Shown here: positions 1-9,260 of the stretch, piece by piece
How positions within the stretch are numbered: the first letter of the stretch is position 1
How the letters are laid out: each line of letters starts with the position of its first letter
Assembly: GCF_014158035.1 (NCBI RefSeq)
Contig: NZ_JACFXW010000001.1
Location: 1,922,001 to 1,986,000, forward strand
Source of the DNA: Rhizobium sp. G21
GTDB lineage: Bacteria; Pseudomonadota; Alphaproteobacteria; Rhizobiales; Rhizobiaceae
Direction: 5' to 3'
DNA length: 64,000 bases
Position numbers and translations under genes: made by a program
The notes under the pieces: generated by a model
The model's input: the letters and a program-made list of their open reading frames with translations, nothing else
The model's database searches: none
Told to the model about the DNA's origin: nothing

Positions 1-423
1 GCGCCCTTTGACTTCGATTGGGACGATTGCCGGCTGGAGCTCGAGGCCAATCTCAGACCGGACGCCGCCGTGCTGATCGACCAGCGCGCCTCGGCCATCA
101 AGCTCGCCGGCGACTTCTCGGTGCTGGATATCAAGTCTGATGCCGGAGATGTCGATGTCGAAGGGCATGCCGATGCGATCTCACTGTCCGGCGCAGCGCT
201 CAGGGCCCGGATCGCCTTCGACGAGGTGGCTAAATCAGAAACCATCCGACTGATGGGCAAGATGATGGATGCGACGCTGATCTTTCCGGCCGGTACGGCC
301 ATCAGCTATGTGGTGCAGTCAGTCGCATCCTATATCGACAGCGCGCTGCCCAACACGCCGGGAGCGAAACCGGAGATCCAGATCCGCGGCGACATGGTCA
401 GGACCACGATCCGCGAGCAATGA
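1..423 (+). CDS. 3' end of an unrecognised protein (beta-rich, adhesin-like pattern)
   Basis: The reading frame is open from base 1 and stops at 421-423, so the 5' end lies outside the window; 140 residues are visible. Alternating hydrophobic and polar residues with recurring G-D-V and D-A-I elements suggest stacked beta strands, as in DUF4097-like putative adhesins, but no catalytic motif is seen and I do not assign a function. The stop codon directly abuts the stop codon of the convergent peptide deformylase gene. High third-position GC supports real coding. A GTG at position 70 is an internal codon, not a convincing start. Confidence 0.6.
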   Translation, partial: APFDFDWDDCRLELEANLRPDAAVLIDQRASAIKLAGDFSVLDIKSDAGDVDVEGHADAISLSGAALRARIAFDEVAKSETIRLMGKMMDATLIFPAGTAISYVVQSVASYIDSALPNTPGAKPEIQIRGDMVRTTIREQ

Positions 424-936
424 TCAGGCGCGGAGCTTGGCGGCCTTGGTGAATTTCTTGATCACCATCTCGCGCTTCAGGCGCGAGATATGGTCGATGA
501 AGAGCACGCCGTTCAGGTGGTCGATCTCATGCTGCAGGCAGGTGGCCAACAGGCCTTCGGCCTCGATTTCCTGCGCCTTGCCGTCGAGATCCACGTAGCG
601 AACGCGGATGGTCGCGGGACGTTCGACCTCGGCGTAGTAATCCGGGATCGACAGGCAGCCTTCTTCATAGCTGGACCTGGCGTCGCTCGACGACAGGATT
701 TCAGGATTGATGAAGACCTGCGGCTTCTTTTCCTCGCCCTCTTTGTGAAGGTCGATCACCACGACACGCTTGGGAACGCCGATCTGGATGGCGGCCAACC
801 CGATGCCGGGCGCGTCATACATCGTCTCCAGCATGTCGGCGGCGAGCGTCCGCACCTCCGGCGTCACGTCTTCGAACAGGGCCGAAGTCTGGCGGAGGAT
901 CGGGTCGGGCAAAATAATGAGCGGCTTGATCGTCAT
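424..936 (-). CDS. def: Peptide deformylase
   Basis: This metalloenzyme removes the formyl group from the N-terminal methionine of nascent proteins in the cytosol. The 170-residue product has the three family signatures in order: [10 protein letters not shown] (motif 1), EEGCLSIPD (motif 2, whose Cys binds the metal) and QHEIDHLNG (HExDH, two metal-binding His and the catalytic Glu). Length is typical for the family. The frame stays open further upstream, but the ATG at 936 is chosen because it gives the conserved N terminus [12 protein letters not shown] and has a GGAGG ribosome-binding site just before it. The usual partner fmt is not adjacent in this window. Confidence 0.96.
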   Translation of the reverse strand: MTIKPLIILPDPILRQTSALFEDVTPEVRTLAADMLETMYDAPGIGLAAIQIGVPKRVVVIDLHKEGEEKKPQVFINPEILSSSDARSSYEEGCLSIPDYYAEVERPATIRVRYVDLDGKAQEIEAEGLLATCLQHEIDHLNGVLFIDHISRLKREMVIKKFTKAAKLRA

Positions 937-1006
937 TTCGCCTCCATAATACAGCCGCCCGGCTTGCGCAACAGGCCGGGCGCTTCCCTTCGGCACGAAG
1001 TGAACG

Positions 1007-2518
1007 TCAGGCGGCCTGACGTGCGGCGCTCGTCGCTCGCTTCGCGTCGCGGGTGGGTTCGCCGGTCTTGAATTCGTCGAGAACACCGTTGAGCCGCTCG
1101 ACTTCGGCGGCGAGCGCGCGCACTTCGCCCGAGCTTTTCTCCACCATGCCGGCATTCTGCTGGGTGATCGTATCGAGGCTGCTGATCGCGGCGGATACTT
1201 CCTTGAGGCCGGACGACTGTTCGTCTGCGGCGGACGCGATATCGGAAATGATCCTCGTCAGTTCGACGATGCGCGTCGTGATGTCGCCGAGCGACTCGCC
1301 GGAGCGATTCACCAGGGAAACGCCTGTTTGCACCTGGTTCGAACTTTCGGCGATGATGCCCTTGATCTCCTTGGCGGCGTTGGCCGAGCGCTGCGCCAAT
1401 TCCCGGACTTCCTGGGCGACGACGGCGAAACCGCGACCCGCCTCGCCCGCCCGCGCGGCTTCGACGCCGGCGTTGAGCGCGAGCAGATTGGTCTGGAAGG
1501 CGATTTCGTCGATGACGGTGATGATCTTGGAGATCTCGGTCGAGGATTTTTCGAGCGCGCTCATGGCCGCGACGGCTTCGAGCACGGTCGCGCCCGAGGT
1601 CTTGACCACTCCGAGCGTTTCCTGCGCCACGCTGGACGCCGTGCGAGCGCTGGTCGCAGTCGAGGTGACGTTTTCCGACAGTTCATGGAGCGCGGCGGAA
1701 CTCTGTTCTATGCTGGCGGCCTGCTGCTCCGTCCGACCGGAAAGGTCGTTGGTCGCCTTGGCGATTTCCTGCGCGCCGTCGAGAATCTGTTGAGCCGCGA
1801 TGCGGACGTTTTCCATCGACTGCCGGAGCGCTTCCACGGCGTTGTTGTAATTGCCGGCCATGGCGCCGAATTTTTCCGGCATCTCGCTGGCGAAACGCGT
1901 CTGGAGATCGCCGGCGGAAAGCATTTCCAGCATCCGCCCCAGCTTGCTCATCGCATCGGTCTGCTCCGCCTCGGCGGCGGCTCTCTCGCGTTCGGCCCGT
2001 TCGCGCTGCGACGCCAGTTCATCGAGATAGACGCTGATGGCGTAATCCATGTCGAGCAGCGCCGCCTTGACGATCACGGAAATGTCTTCAGCGACCGACT
2101 TGTTCTTGGACTTCGAGAAAAAGCCGCTCTGCTTCCTGGCCACAACGCCATGGATCAATTGTTCCAGCACCAGCGCATAGCCGGCGATATAGAGCCGGGG
2201 CTCGAGGCCGATCCGGGCATGCGTCTTGCCGATCGCGGTCACCCCATTGACATAGGCGTCATCCAGCGCGCCGGAGGTGATGATGGCCCAATGCTTCGCC
2301 TGAGCGCTCTTCGCTCCGCTGATATGGGACTCGTTCTTGAAGAACCGGGCGGTTTCGGGATTGGCGCGCACCTTGGCGTAGAACATGTCTAGGGCGGGGC
2401 CGATGAGTTCGGACACCAGCGGACTGAGCTTCTGCAACTCCTTCTGCGCCGCCGCATCCACCCCCAGAAAATCCAGTCTTTGGCGAAGCGCGGTCGTGTG
2501 TTGAGACGAAGAAGTCAT
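1007..2518 (-). CDS. Globin-coupled methyl-accepting chemotaxis protein (HemAT-like)
   Basis: Soluble chemoreceptor of 503 residues. Residues about 15-160 form a globin-sensor (protoglobin) domain; the likely proximal haem ligand is His100 in the segment [10 protein letters not shown]. After a helical linker of about residues 160-230, residues about 240-490 form the methyl-accepting signalling domain with the hairpin tip motif [20 protein letters not shown]. No transmembrane helix is visible, so the protein should be cytoplasmic and sense a diffusible gas such as oxygen, as HemAT does; the ligand is inferred. There is no C-terminal CheR/CheB docking pentapeptide. It is divergent from rmuC across a 330-bp gap. 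Confidence 0.92.
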   Translation of the reverse strand: MTSSSQHTTALRQRLDFLGVDAAAQKELQKLSPLVSELIGPALDMFYAKVRANPETARFFKNESHISGAKSAQAKHWAIITSGALDDAYVNGVTAIGKTHARIGLEPRLYIAGYALVLEQLIHGVVARKQSGFFSKSKNKSVAEDISVIVKAALLDMDYAISVYLDELASQRERAERERAAAEAEQTDAMSKLGRMLEMLSAGDLQTRFASEMPEKFGAMAGNYNNAVEALRQSMENVRIAAQQILDGAQEIAKATNDLSGRTEQQAASIEQSSAALHELSENVTSTATSARTASSVAQETLGVVKTSGATVLEAVAAMSALEKSSTEISKIITVIDEIAFQTNLLALNAGVEAARAGEAGRGFAVVAQEVRELAQRSANAAKEIKGIIAESSNQVQTGVSLVNRSGESLGDITTRIVELTRIISDIASAADEQSSGLKEVSAAISSLDTITQQNAGMVEKSSGEVRALAAEVERLNGVLDEFKTGEPTRDAKRATSAARQAA

Positions 2519-2848
2519 GATGCGGAATCCCCACGGATTGAGTTGTATGTCGGCAGCCCGTTAACTTTTGAGGGTAGGCCCGATTGGTTAATCGTATATT
2601 AGTTATGTCTTATTAGTTTTCCTAAAAATACTCCGAGAAACCCCTAGCCATGTCGCGCATATCGAACATGTCCTAAAGAGTAGCCGGTGTTTCTGCGGCA
2701 ATCTTGATCAAGATCAAAACAATGTCGCGCCGCCTTTCGGGTGATCGTTGCTTTCCATATTTGGTTTACAAAAGGTTAATATCAGGCCTCCATAAGCATG
2801 TTCCCGTTTTGATCTGGATTGAATCCGCGAATCTGCTAGGATTGCTTC
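2519..2848. promoter_or_regulatory. Divergent intergenic region between chemoreceptor and rmuC
   Basis: This 330-bp gap separates two divergent genes, so promoters in both directions must lie here. Bases about 2565-2640 are clearly AT-rich compared with the genes around them. I do not see a convincing paired -35/-10 set, an inverted repeat or a small gene in it. Confidence 0.35.
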
Positions 2849-4057
2849 ATGAACGCATTCCTGACGACGCCTGGTATCGGGCTGGACATGATCACGCCGA
2901 CCCACGCCGTTCTCGCCGTCGGCGCCGCCATTGCCATATCGGGGCTTCTGCTGCTCCGATCGAGACGCCGGAGGCTGGAGGCGGAAGAGCTCGCGGACGC
3001 GCTCGAGGCGAAGGCGGAGGACGACGCGCTCAGGCTCAACCAGATCCTCAAGGCGCAGACGGAAATGCAGGGCCGTATCGCGGCGATGACCGAAATGTTC
3101 GGCGCGCGCCAGGCGGAGTTCAACCAGACGGTCAATCAGCGGCTCGACGGCATGACGCAGCGGATCGGCGCCACGATTACCGAACAGACCCGCGCCACGC
3201 ATGAAAACCTCCGCCGCCTTCAGGAACGGCTGGCGGTGATCGACACCGCCCAGACCAACATCCAGACGCTGGCGAAGGACATCGTTTCGCTGCAGTCGAT
3301 CCTGTCGAATAAGCAGACGCGCGGAGCCTTCGGTCAGGGACGCATGGAGGCGATCATCGCCGATGCGCTTCCACAAGGCGCCTATCGCTTTCAGGCCACG
3401 CTTTCGAACGGCGCGCGTCCCGATTGCCTGATCCGCATGCCGAACGGACAGCCGTCGCTGGTGATCGACGCCAAATTTCCACTCGAAGCCTGGAATGCGA
3501 TGCGCGAGGGTAGTCCAGACCGGGTCAAGGCGGCGGCTCAGCAATTTCGCCGCGACATGGAAGTCCATATCCGGGATATCGCCTCGAAATATCTGCTGTC
3601 CGGCGAGACGCAGGACACGGCCTTCATGTTCGTGCCGTCCGAATCCATCTTCGCGGATCTGCACGAGCGGTTCGAAGCCGTGGCGCAGACCGCTCATCGC
3701 AGCCGGGTCGTCATCGTCTCTCCGTCCCTCCTGCTCCTGTCGATCCAGTTGATCCAGTCGATGCTGAAGGACCAGCGCATGCGCGAACAGGCGCATGTGA
3801 TCCAGGCCGAGGTCATCAGACTGATGGAGGATGTCGGTCGCCTCGACGATCGGGTGCGCAAGCTGCAGGGGCATTTCCTTGCGGCTCAGAAGGACGTCGA
3901 CATGGTGATCGCGGCCACCGACAAAGTATCGCGACGCGGGCAGAAAATCGAAGCGATGGAGTTCGACGCGCCGGAGACGCCGGTCGAGCCTCCGGCGCAG
4001 AAGGCGGCCGAGAGCAAGACCGGCCTTCTCAAGCTGAGGCTGGTTGACGAGGACTGA
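2849..4057 (+). CDS. rmuC: DNA recombination protein RmuC
   Basis: RmuC-family protein of 402 residues, linked by genetics in other bacteria to limiting rearrangements at inverted repeats; biochemical role poorly defined. A single N-terminal membrane helix (about residues 17-33, ending in a run of arginines) is followed by a long acidic and glutamine-rich coiled coil (about 40-150). The conserved RmuC nuclease-like domain then occupies about 165-370, with VIDAKFPLEAW and the LLLLSIQLIQ segment. Length matches rhizobial RmuC. Start chosen at the ATG at 2849; a second in-frame ATG at 2888 lies directly before the membrane helix and is a credible alternative. Confidence 0.93.
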   Translation: MNAFLTTPGIGLDMITPTHAVLAVGAAIAISGLLLLRSRRRRLEAEELADALEAKAEDDALRLNQILKAQTEMQGRIAAMTEMFGARQAEFNQTVNQRLDGMTQRIGATITEQTRATHENLRRLQERLAVIDTAQTNIQTLAKDIVSLQSILSNKQTRGAFGQGRMEAIIADALPQGAYRFQATLSNGARPDCLIRMPNGQPSLVIDAKFPLEAWNAMREGSPDRVKAAAQQFRRDMEVHIRDIASKYLLSGETQDTAFMFVPSESIFADLHERFEAVAQTAHRSRVVIVSPSLLLLSIQLIQSMLKDQRMREQAHVIQAEVIRLMEDVGRLDDRVRKLQGHFLAAQKDVDMVIAATDKVSRRGQKIEAMEFDAPETPVEPPAQKAAESKTGLLKLRLVDED

Positions 4058-4111
4058 GCGGCGGGCGACAAAGGGCGCATCAAGAAAAACAAGCGACCTG
4101 CGGGAAAAACC

Positions 4112-5008
4112 ATGATCACAGTCCTCGGCTCCATCAATATGGACCTCATCGCCAATGTGCCGCGCCTGCCGAAGCCCGGCGAGACGGTGACCGGCGACCG
4201 CTTCACGACCGCGCCGGGCGGCAAGGGCGCCAATCAGGCGCTGGCGGCTCGGCGCGCCGGCGCACAGGTGGCGATGGCCGGCGCTTGCGGCGAGGATGAA
4301 TTCGCCGGCCCCGCCCTCACTTATCTCCGGTATGACGGCGTCGACCTGGCGCGCATCAAGAGCGCCGCCACCGCGACCGGCGTCGCGCTGATCTTCGTCG
4401 GCGGCGATGGCGAAAACGTCATCTCCATCATTGCCGGGGCCAACGGAACGGTCGGCGTGGAGGACGCCGAAGCGGCTGTCGGGTCGATGAAACGTGGCGA
4501 CATCCTGATGTTGCAGCTGGAAATTCCGGCGGCGACCATCGAGGCCGCGCTTGCCGCCGCCCGCGCCCGCGGGGGCCGCACGCTGCTGAATATCGCTCCC
4601 TTCACAGAGGACGCGTCCCGGCTCGCGGCGATGGCGGATTACGTGATCGCCAATGAAACCGAATTCGAACTGCTTGTCGGCCGTCCCGACCTTTCGGCGA
4701 CGCAGCGCAAGGAGGCCATGGAAGCCCGCCACAAGCAGTTCCAGCAAACGCTCATCGTCACTCTCGGCGCGGACGGCGTCGCGGCCATGCACAAGGGCGC
4801 ATATCTGACGGCGGCCGGCCTCGACATCGACCCTATCGACACGGTCGGCGCCGGCGACACCTTCTGCGGCTATTTCGCGGCCGGGCTGGATGCCGGCCTC
4901 AATTTCGAATCATGCCTGCGTCAGGCGGCCGTAGCCGGGTCGCTGGCCTGCACCAAGCCCGGCGCCCAGCCTTCCATCCCCTTCATAGCCGAGCTGCGCA
5001 ATATTTGA
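4112..5008 (+). CDS. rbsK: Ribokinase (PfkB family)
   Basis: Predicted to phosphorylate ribose to ribose-5-phosphate with ATP. The 298-residue product has both PfkB signatures: the N-terminal GGKGANQALAARRAGA segment with the ribokinase-like start GSINMDLIA, and the C-terminal DTVGAGDTFCGYFAAGL segment carrying the catalytic Asp. Length is normal. No ribose transporter or rbsD is adjacent, so substrate specificity rests on the closeness of these motifs to RbsK; another PfkB sugar kinase cannot be excluded. It starts 54 bp after rmuC and may share its transcript. Confidence 0.88.
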   Translation: MITVLGSINMDLIANVPRLPKPGETVTGDRFTTAPGGKGANQALAARRAGAQVAMAGACGEDEFAGPALTYLRYDGVDLARIKSAATATGVALIFVGGDGENVISIIAGANGTVGVEDAEAAVGSMKRGDILMLQLEIPAATIEAALAAARARGGRTLLNIAPFTEDASRLAAMADYVIANETEFELLVGRPDLSATQRKEAMEARHKQFQQTLIVTLGADGVAAMHKGAYLTAAGLDIDPIDTVGAGDTFCGYFAAGLDAGLNFESCLRQAAVAGSLACTKPGAQPSIPFIAELRNI

Positions 5009-5029
5009 GCAGCAATATCAATATTTCCG

Positions 5030-5068
5030 CATTTCGGCCGGGAGAGCGGTGCTTTTCCGGCCATTTTA
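5030..5068 (+). terminator. Hairpin downstream of ribokinase
   Basis: GGCCGG at 5036-5041 pairs with CCGGCC at 5057-5062, with weaker pairing extending inward, followed by an ATTTTAT stretch. The position just after the ribokinase stop fits an intrinsic terminator, although the loop is larger than usual. Confidence 0.4.
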
Positions 5069-5198
5069 TATGACAGGTTTATGAAATCTAATATGGTCGC
5101 GGCAAAATTTAGCGAATTGGAAACATGTTGCGACTGATCATGGCGCAGTTGTCGAAGACAGGGTGTCCACCCCGTCGTCTCCCGAGGTTAGACCGCCA

Positions 5199-7430
5199 AT
5201 GACGTCCTTTGCGCCGAAATCACTCGCCATGAAGCTCCTTCTTGTCACCGGAGCGACGATCGCAGCCTTGCTGATCGCATCGAATTTCTTCCTGATTTCC
5301 CAGACCCGTGATCGCGTGCAGTCGCTGATCCAGAACCAGGCGGAGACCGAAGCAAAATCCATCGCCTCGCTCATCGCCGGGCAGACAAGCGAACTCGCGA
5401 GCGCGGCCCGCACCATGACCGGGGTCATCGGCCGCGCGCATCAGGACAAATCGCTCGACCGCAAAGGCGTGATCGCCATTCTCCAGGCCAATCTCGAACA
5501 GCACCCCATGGCCTTCGGCAGTTGGTTCGCCGAAGAACCAAAGGCCTTCGACGGCCGCAAGGACGACGTGAAGAACCAGAAGGATCTCGGAGCCAATGAG
5601 GAGGGGATCTTCACGCCCTACTGGTCCAAGGGCAAGACGGGCGAGGCCTTCTATTCGACGTTCCGCGCCGATTATCCGGCAGAATGGTATGCGGTCTCGG
5701 CAAAAACCCTCAAGGGCTCGATCACCAAACCCTATCGCGCCGAAGGCACCGAAGTTCCGACCCTGATGAGCTCGATCTCCTATCCGGTGCTGTCCAACGG
5801 CAAGCTGATCGGCGTCGGCGGCGTGGACGTCTCGCTGCGCATGCTGGCGGACTCGCTTTCGGCGCTGAAGCCGTTCGGCACCGGTCGCGTGATGCTCGTG
5901 TCTCAGGACGGCAAATGGCTCGTCGCGCCGCAGCCGGAGCAAATGATGAAGGCCTATGACGGCGCCGCGCCCGAGGTGGTGGCGTCCGCGATGCAGTCCG
6001 GCAAGCTGGCCGAAATCGACGATCTCGACGGCGCAGACGGCGAGAGCTTCAACCGCCTTGTCTATCCTTTCGCGCTTCCGGGCCTCGGCGTCAGCTGGGT
6101 GCTGCTGATCGACGTTCCGCAATCGGCGCTGGCCGGCCCGGTGCGCGACCAGACGATCATGATGGTCGCCGGCGGCGTCGCCCTGCTGCTCGCGGTTCTG
6201 GGCGGCCTCTATTACGCCGTCCGCGCCTTCGTTCAACGGCCGATCCGCGGCATCATCGCCGACGTCGCCAGGCTGGAGAACGGCGACTATGCGCATACCG
6301 TCTCCGGCCAGCAGCATACCGATGAAACCGGGGATGTGGCGCGCGCGCTGGAAGGCTTCCGCCACAAGCTCGCCCGCTCTCAGGAGGTCGAGCGCGAATC
6401 CGAAGCGCATCGCCAGGCGAGCGAGACCGAACGCTTCAGGACCGAGCACGAGCGGGCCGAGAACGCCCGCGTTCAGACCCTCGTGGTGACGGAAGTCGGC
6501 AAGGCGCTCGAAAAACTGTCGAGCGGCGACCTGACCTGCCGGATCGACGGAGCCTTCCCCGGGGAATATCAGAGCCTGCGCGACAACTTCAACTCCGCCG
6601 TGGAGAGCCTCGAGCAGACGGTGCAGATGGTCAACGCCGCAGTCGGCGCGATCAACGGCGGCACGACCGAAATTTCCAACAGCGCCAACGATTTGTCGCG
6701 TCGCACCGAACAGCAGGCTGCGCAGCTGGAGGAAACCGCGGCGGCACTCAACGAACTGACCGAACAGGTGCAATCGAGCGCCGAAAACGCCCGAAACGCC
6801 GCGAGCGCGGTGCAGAAGGCTTCGAACGACGCCGAGCATTCCAGCAAGATCGTCCAGAGCGCGATCGGGGCGATGCACGGCATCGAGCAGTCGTCGGGCC
6901 AGATCTCCAACATCATCGGCGTCATCGACGAAATCGCCTTCCAGACCAATCTGCTCGCCTTGAACGCCGGCGTGGAAGCCGCCCGGGCCGGAGAGGCCGG
7001 CAAGGGCTTTGCGGTGGTGGCGCAGGAAGTGCGCGAACTCGCCCAGCGATCTGCGACCGCCGCCAAGGAAATCAAGACGCTGATCAGCGCCTCCGAAGCG
7101 CAGGTTCATGACGGGGTCAATCTGGTGGCGCAGACCGGCGAAACGTTGCAGGCGATCGCGCAGCAGGTTTTGCAGATCAATGGCTTGATCAAGATGATTT
7201 CGGTCTCCGCCAGCGAGCAGGCGACGGGCCTCAAGGAGATGAACTCCGCCATGCACCAGATGGACCAGGTGACGCAGCAAAACGCCGCCATGGTCGAAGA
7301 AACGACGGCGGCCTCGATGACGCTCAGCGAGGAAGCCGAGAGCTTGAAGAACCTGGTCGCCCGCTTCCGCACCTCCGGCTCCGCCGGCGCAAACACACTG
7401 CAGGCGGTCGCGCGCCGCATGCGGGCCTGA
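5199..7430 (+). CDS. Methyl-accepting chemotaxis protein with dCache sensor
   Basis: Transmembrane chemoreceptor of 743 residues. Order: membrane helix 1 (about 11-30), periplasmic double-Cache ligand domain (about 35-315, with the typical YPVLSNGKLIGVGGVDVSL segment), membrane helix 2 (about 320-342), HAMP linker, long coiled coil, and the methyl-accepting domain (about 470-725) with the tip motif [20 protein letters not shown]. No CheR-docking pentapeptide is present. The ligand cannot be told from sequence. The ATG at 5199 is chosen because it puts helix 1 near the N terminus; a GTG at 5163 in the same frame would add 12 residues. It stands alone, with a hairpin just downstream. Confidence 0.92.
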   Translation: MTSFAPKSLAMKLLLVTGATIAALLIASNFFLISQTRDRVQSLIQNQAETEAKSIASLIAGQTSELASAARTMTGVIGRAHQDKSLDRKGVIAILQANLEQHPMAFGSWFAEEPKAFDGRKDDVKNQKDLGANEEGIFTPYWSKGKTGEAFYSTFRADYPAEWYAVSAKTLKGSITKPYRAEGTEVPTLMSSISYPVLSNGKLIGVGGVDVSLRMLADSLSALKPFGTGRVMLVSQDGKWLVAPQPEQMMKAYDGAAPEVVASAMQSGKLAEIDDLDGADGESFNRLVYPFALPGLGVSWVLLIDVPQSALAGPVRDQTIMMVAGGVALLLAVLGGLYYAVRAFVQRPIRGIIADVARLENGDYAHTVSGQQHTDETGDVARALEGFRHKLARSQEVERESEAHRQASETERFRTEHERAENARVQTLVVTEVGKALEKLSSGDLTCRIDGAFPGEYQSLRDNFNSAVESLEQTVQMVNAAVGAINGGTTEISNSANDLSRRTEQQAAQLEETAAALNELTEQVQSSAENARNAASAVQKASNDAEHSSKIVQSAIGAMHGIEQSSGQISNIIGVIDEIAFQTNLLALNAGVEAARAGEAGKGFAVVAQEVRELAQRSATAAKEIKTLISASEAQVHDGVNLVAQTGETLQAIAQQVLQINGLIKMISVSASEQATGLKEMNSAMHQMDQVTQQNAAMVEETTAASMTLSEEAESLKNLVARFRTSGSAGANTLQAVARRMRA

Positions 7431-7448
7431 CGGGCCGCAAGTGTTTCG

Positions 7449-7484
7449 CGACGTCGGCGAAAGACCTGCCTTTCACCGACGTCG
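7449..7484 (+). terminator. 15-bp hairpin after the dCache chemoreceptor
   Basis: CGACGTCGGCGAAAG (7449-7463) and CTTTCACCGACGTCG (7470-7484) are inverted copies with a single mismatch and a 6-nt loop, starting 19 bp after the chemoreceptor stop. There is no T tract behind it, so it may work as a 3'-end stabilising hairpin rather than a classical intrinsic terminator. Confidence 0.5.
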
Positions 7485-8157
7485 ACAGGTTGAGAATGGA
7501 TCACCGTCGAACTCGGATGCAGGCGACCATGTTGACAGAAGGAGCGACGAAACCCAACCCTGCGCGAAAGATGTTGGATGCCTCTCATTTAGACTTGATG
7601 AAAAACTCACCATCAATATATCGGCGATGCTGCCTCCCAAATGAAGACAAGTAAAAGCGATCTGTCAAAAAACTTGGAATCGTCTAATTTTTTCGTCTTC
7701 GTCGTTTGAGTGGAGCATTTAAAAACTGAATATTCATCAGGCGTTTCGAAGCAAATTTGGATTATTTCTCGATTTTTTCTTATTTTTATCTGTGAGGCGT
7801 ATTGAATTTGTTTATATATCATGGAATTATGATTTCGAACTTTAGCAAAGATTGGGACGACCGGTAGTTTTTCCCGAGTAAACATGACCGAACCCTATTT
7901 CAAAGCGACGATTAGGGTGTTATTCATGGCTTGTGCGGATGCTAAAACAACTTATAAAAGAGCACCGAATCATCATGATGCGCGGCGCCGGGCATATTGT
8001 GACAATGTAGGTTTCCGGCCTATACGTATCTGGTTTGTGGTGACTTAATCGTAGACATAGGCGCGCCCTCGTATTTTGAATTGGTCGATGCGACCGAGGG
8101 TACGCGGTTTGTGGTGTTCAACCCATATGTTGAATCATTGATCGGGCAGGAATCGAC
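7485..8157. other. Gene-poor stretch with an AT-rich core
   Basis: About 670 bp without a gene I can support. Bases about 7600-7900 are strongly AT-rich next to flanks of typical high GC. A 90-codon frame on the minus strand (7613-7885) exists, but its product is lysine- and isoleucine-rich, has no recognisable domain and only a weak ribosome-binding site, so I leave it uncalled. An 11-bp direct repeat, GGTTTGTGGTG, occurs at 8032-8042 and 8106-8116. The region could be an old insertion remnant or a regulatory spacer. Confidence 0.4.
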
Positions 8158-8586
8158 GTGTTCAGGATTTCGAAATCGACAAGCTTTCTTCGTCAATCCC
8201 TCGTAGCCGATCTCGGCGACAGCGATGTCCACGACATCGATCGGTTCTGCTCGACGGAAGCCTGGGTTGGCGATCTGGCGAACGGTTTATTCCAGATCGG
8301 CCGGGTGAGTGGTTATTTTCACGGACTCGAGCAAGGTGAATGCGGGCTTCTGACGCTGCTGCGCTGCTACGAGCCGAATGATCGCGTCCATATTCTCGAA
8401 CTGCTGGAAGACGCGTCGTCTTCCCCGTCGTCCTTCTGTTTCTCGACCTATATCATCTGCGGTCCGGAAGAAAGGCAACCGGTCATGTGCGTCGGGGAAT
8501 CGATGGGTTTCGGCGATACGGTCCACGGCGCCATGCGCGGCGTGTTCATTTTTCCGCGGATCATTCCTGCTCAAGGGTCTCATTGA
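8158..8586 (+). CDS. Small single-domain PAS-like protein
   Basis: 142-residue protein with no membrane segment. The pattern of a GLFQIGRVSGYF opening, the RCYEPNDRVHILELLEDA helix and a central FCFSTYI strand followed by a VMCVGES strand resembles stand-alone PAS-like sensory proteins of rhizobia; this is a fold-level resemblance, not proof of a ligand. No output domain is attached, so it would have to act on a partner. Start is the GTG at 8158, preceded by a GGCAGGA ribosome-binding site. It lies alone between the AT-rich region and the doxX-like gene. Confidence 0.55.
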   Translation: MFRISKSTSFLRQSLVADLGDSDVHDIDRFCSTEAWVGDLANGLFQIGRVSGYFHGLEQGECGLLTLLRCYEPNDRVHILELLEDASSSPSSFCFSTYIICGPEERQPVMCVGESMGFGDTVHGAMRGVFIFPRIIPAQGSH

Positions 8587-8760
8587 GCGCCGCAGGCGCA
8601 GCGGCTCTTCTCATCTGGGGTCGTTGCTCTTCCGGAGCGATCGTATCGTTTCGGATTCCAATTGGACTGTTCACAATATAGAGACAAAACGTCTTCAGTC
8701 TCGGATATATCTTAAACAATTAAGACGTGGTTTAGTCCCTCCATCGAAATGGAGAGTCCA

Positions 8761-9186
8761 ATGACCAACAACATCCTCATTCTCATCGCGCGTATCCTTC
8801 TGTCCTTCATGTTCATCATGGCCGGCTTCGGCAAGTTGATGGATCCCGGTCAGACAGCCGGCATGATCGCCGGAGCCGGCATGCCGGCCGCCACAGCGCT
8901 GGCCTATCTCGCCGGTCTGTTCGAACTCGTGGCTGGTCTCGCCGTGCTCATCGGCTTCCAGACCAAGATTGCCGGCTTCGCTCTGGCCGTCTTCTGCGTG
9001 TTCACGGGCGCCGTGTTTCACAGCGGCACGATCGCCGTTCCCGGCTGGCCGGAAGCCGCGCTCGGCTGGCTGAACGCGCTGAACTCGATCATGCTGATGA
9101 AGAATATCACGCTTGCCGGCGGCTATATCCTGCTCGCCGTGGCTGGCCCCGGCGCCTATTCGGTCGACGCCCGTCGCGCCGGCTGA
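8761..9186 (+). CDS. DoxX family membrane protein
   Basis: 141-residue integral membrane protein of the DoxX family with about four hydrophobic segments. The family hallmark FIMAGFGKLMDP lies at the end of helix 1. DoxX proteins are linked to redox and thiol stress systems in other bacteria, but no partner gene is next to this one, so the role is open. The ATG at 8761 has a GGAGAG site 8 bases upstream; an in-frame ATG 12 bases earlier lacks one. Followed by a hairpin shared with the convergent SDR gene. Confidence 0.88.
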   Translation: MTNNILILIARILLSFMFIMAGFGKLMDPGQTAGMIAGAGMPAATALAYLAGLFELVAGLAVLIGFQTKIAGFALAVFCVFTGAVFHSGTIAVPGWPEAALGWLNALNSIMLMKNITLAGGYILLAVAGPGAYSVDARRAG

Positions 9187-9210
9187 GCACGCCCGACAGC
9201 TTCAGAACAG

Positions 9211-9240
9211 GCGGCGGGGGACAACCTCCGCCGCTTCTCA
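9211..9240. terminator. Hairpin between convergent doxX-like and SDR genes
   Basis: GCGGCGG at 9211-9217 pairs with CCGCCGC at 9228-9234; three further inner pairs (one wobble) leave an ACAA loop. The stretch after it is moderately T-rich. Its position between two convergent genes fits a terminator, possibly bidirectional. Confidence 0.5.
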
Positions 9241-9260
9241 TTTGTCCGCCGGTGCACGGT

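Noticed and set aside
2714..4792. A 692-codon open frame on the minus strand opposite rmuC and the ribokinase gene
   Set aside because: It is the antisense shadow of two clear genes, is rich in Arg, His and Asp, and has no family motif. The same applies to long frames opposite the chemoreceptor at 5220-7280, opposite pgi at 55579-57363 and opposite fadD at 30337-31992.
7613..7885. A 90-codon AT-rich frame on the minus strand
   Set aside because: No recognisable domain, weak ribosome-binding site and composition expected of AT-rich non-coding DNA.
8032..8116. An 11-bp direct repeat (GGTTTGTGGTG) as attachment sites of a mobile element
   Set aside because: Too short, only 74 bp apart, and no integrase or transposase lies nearby.
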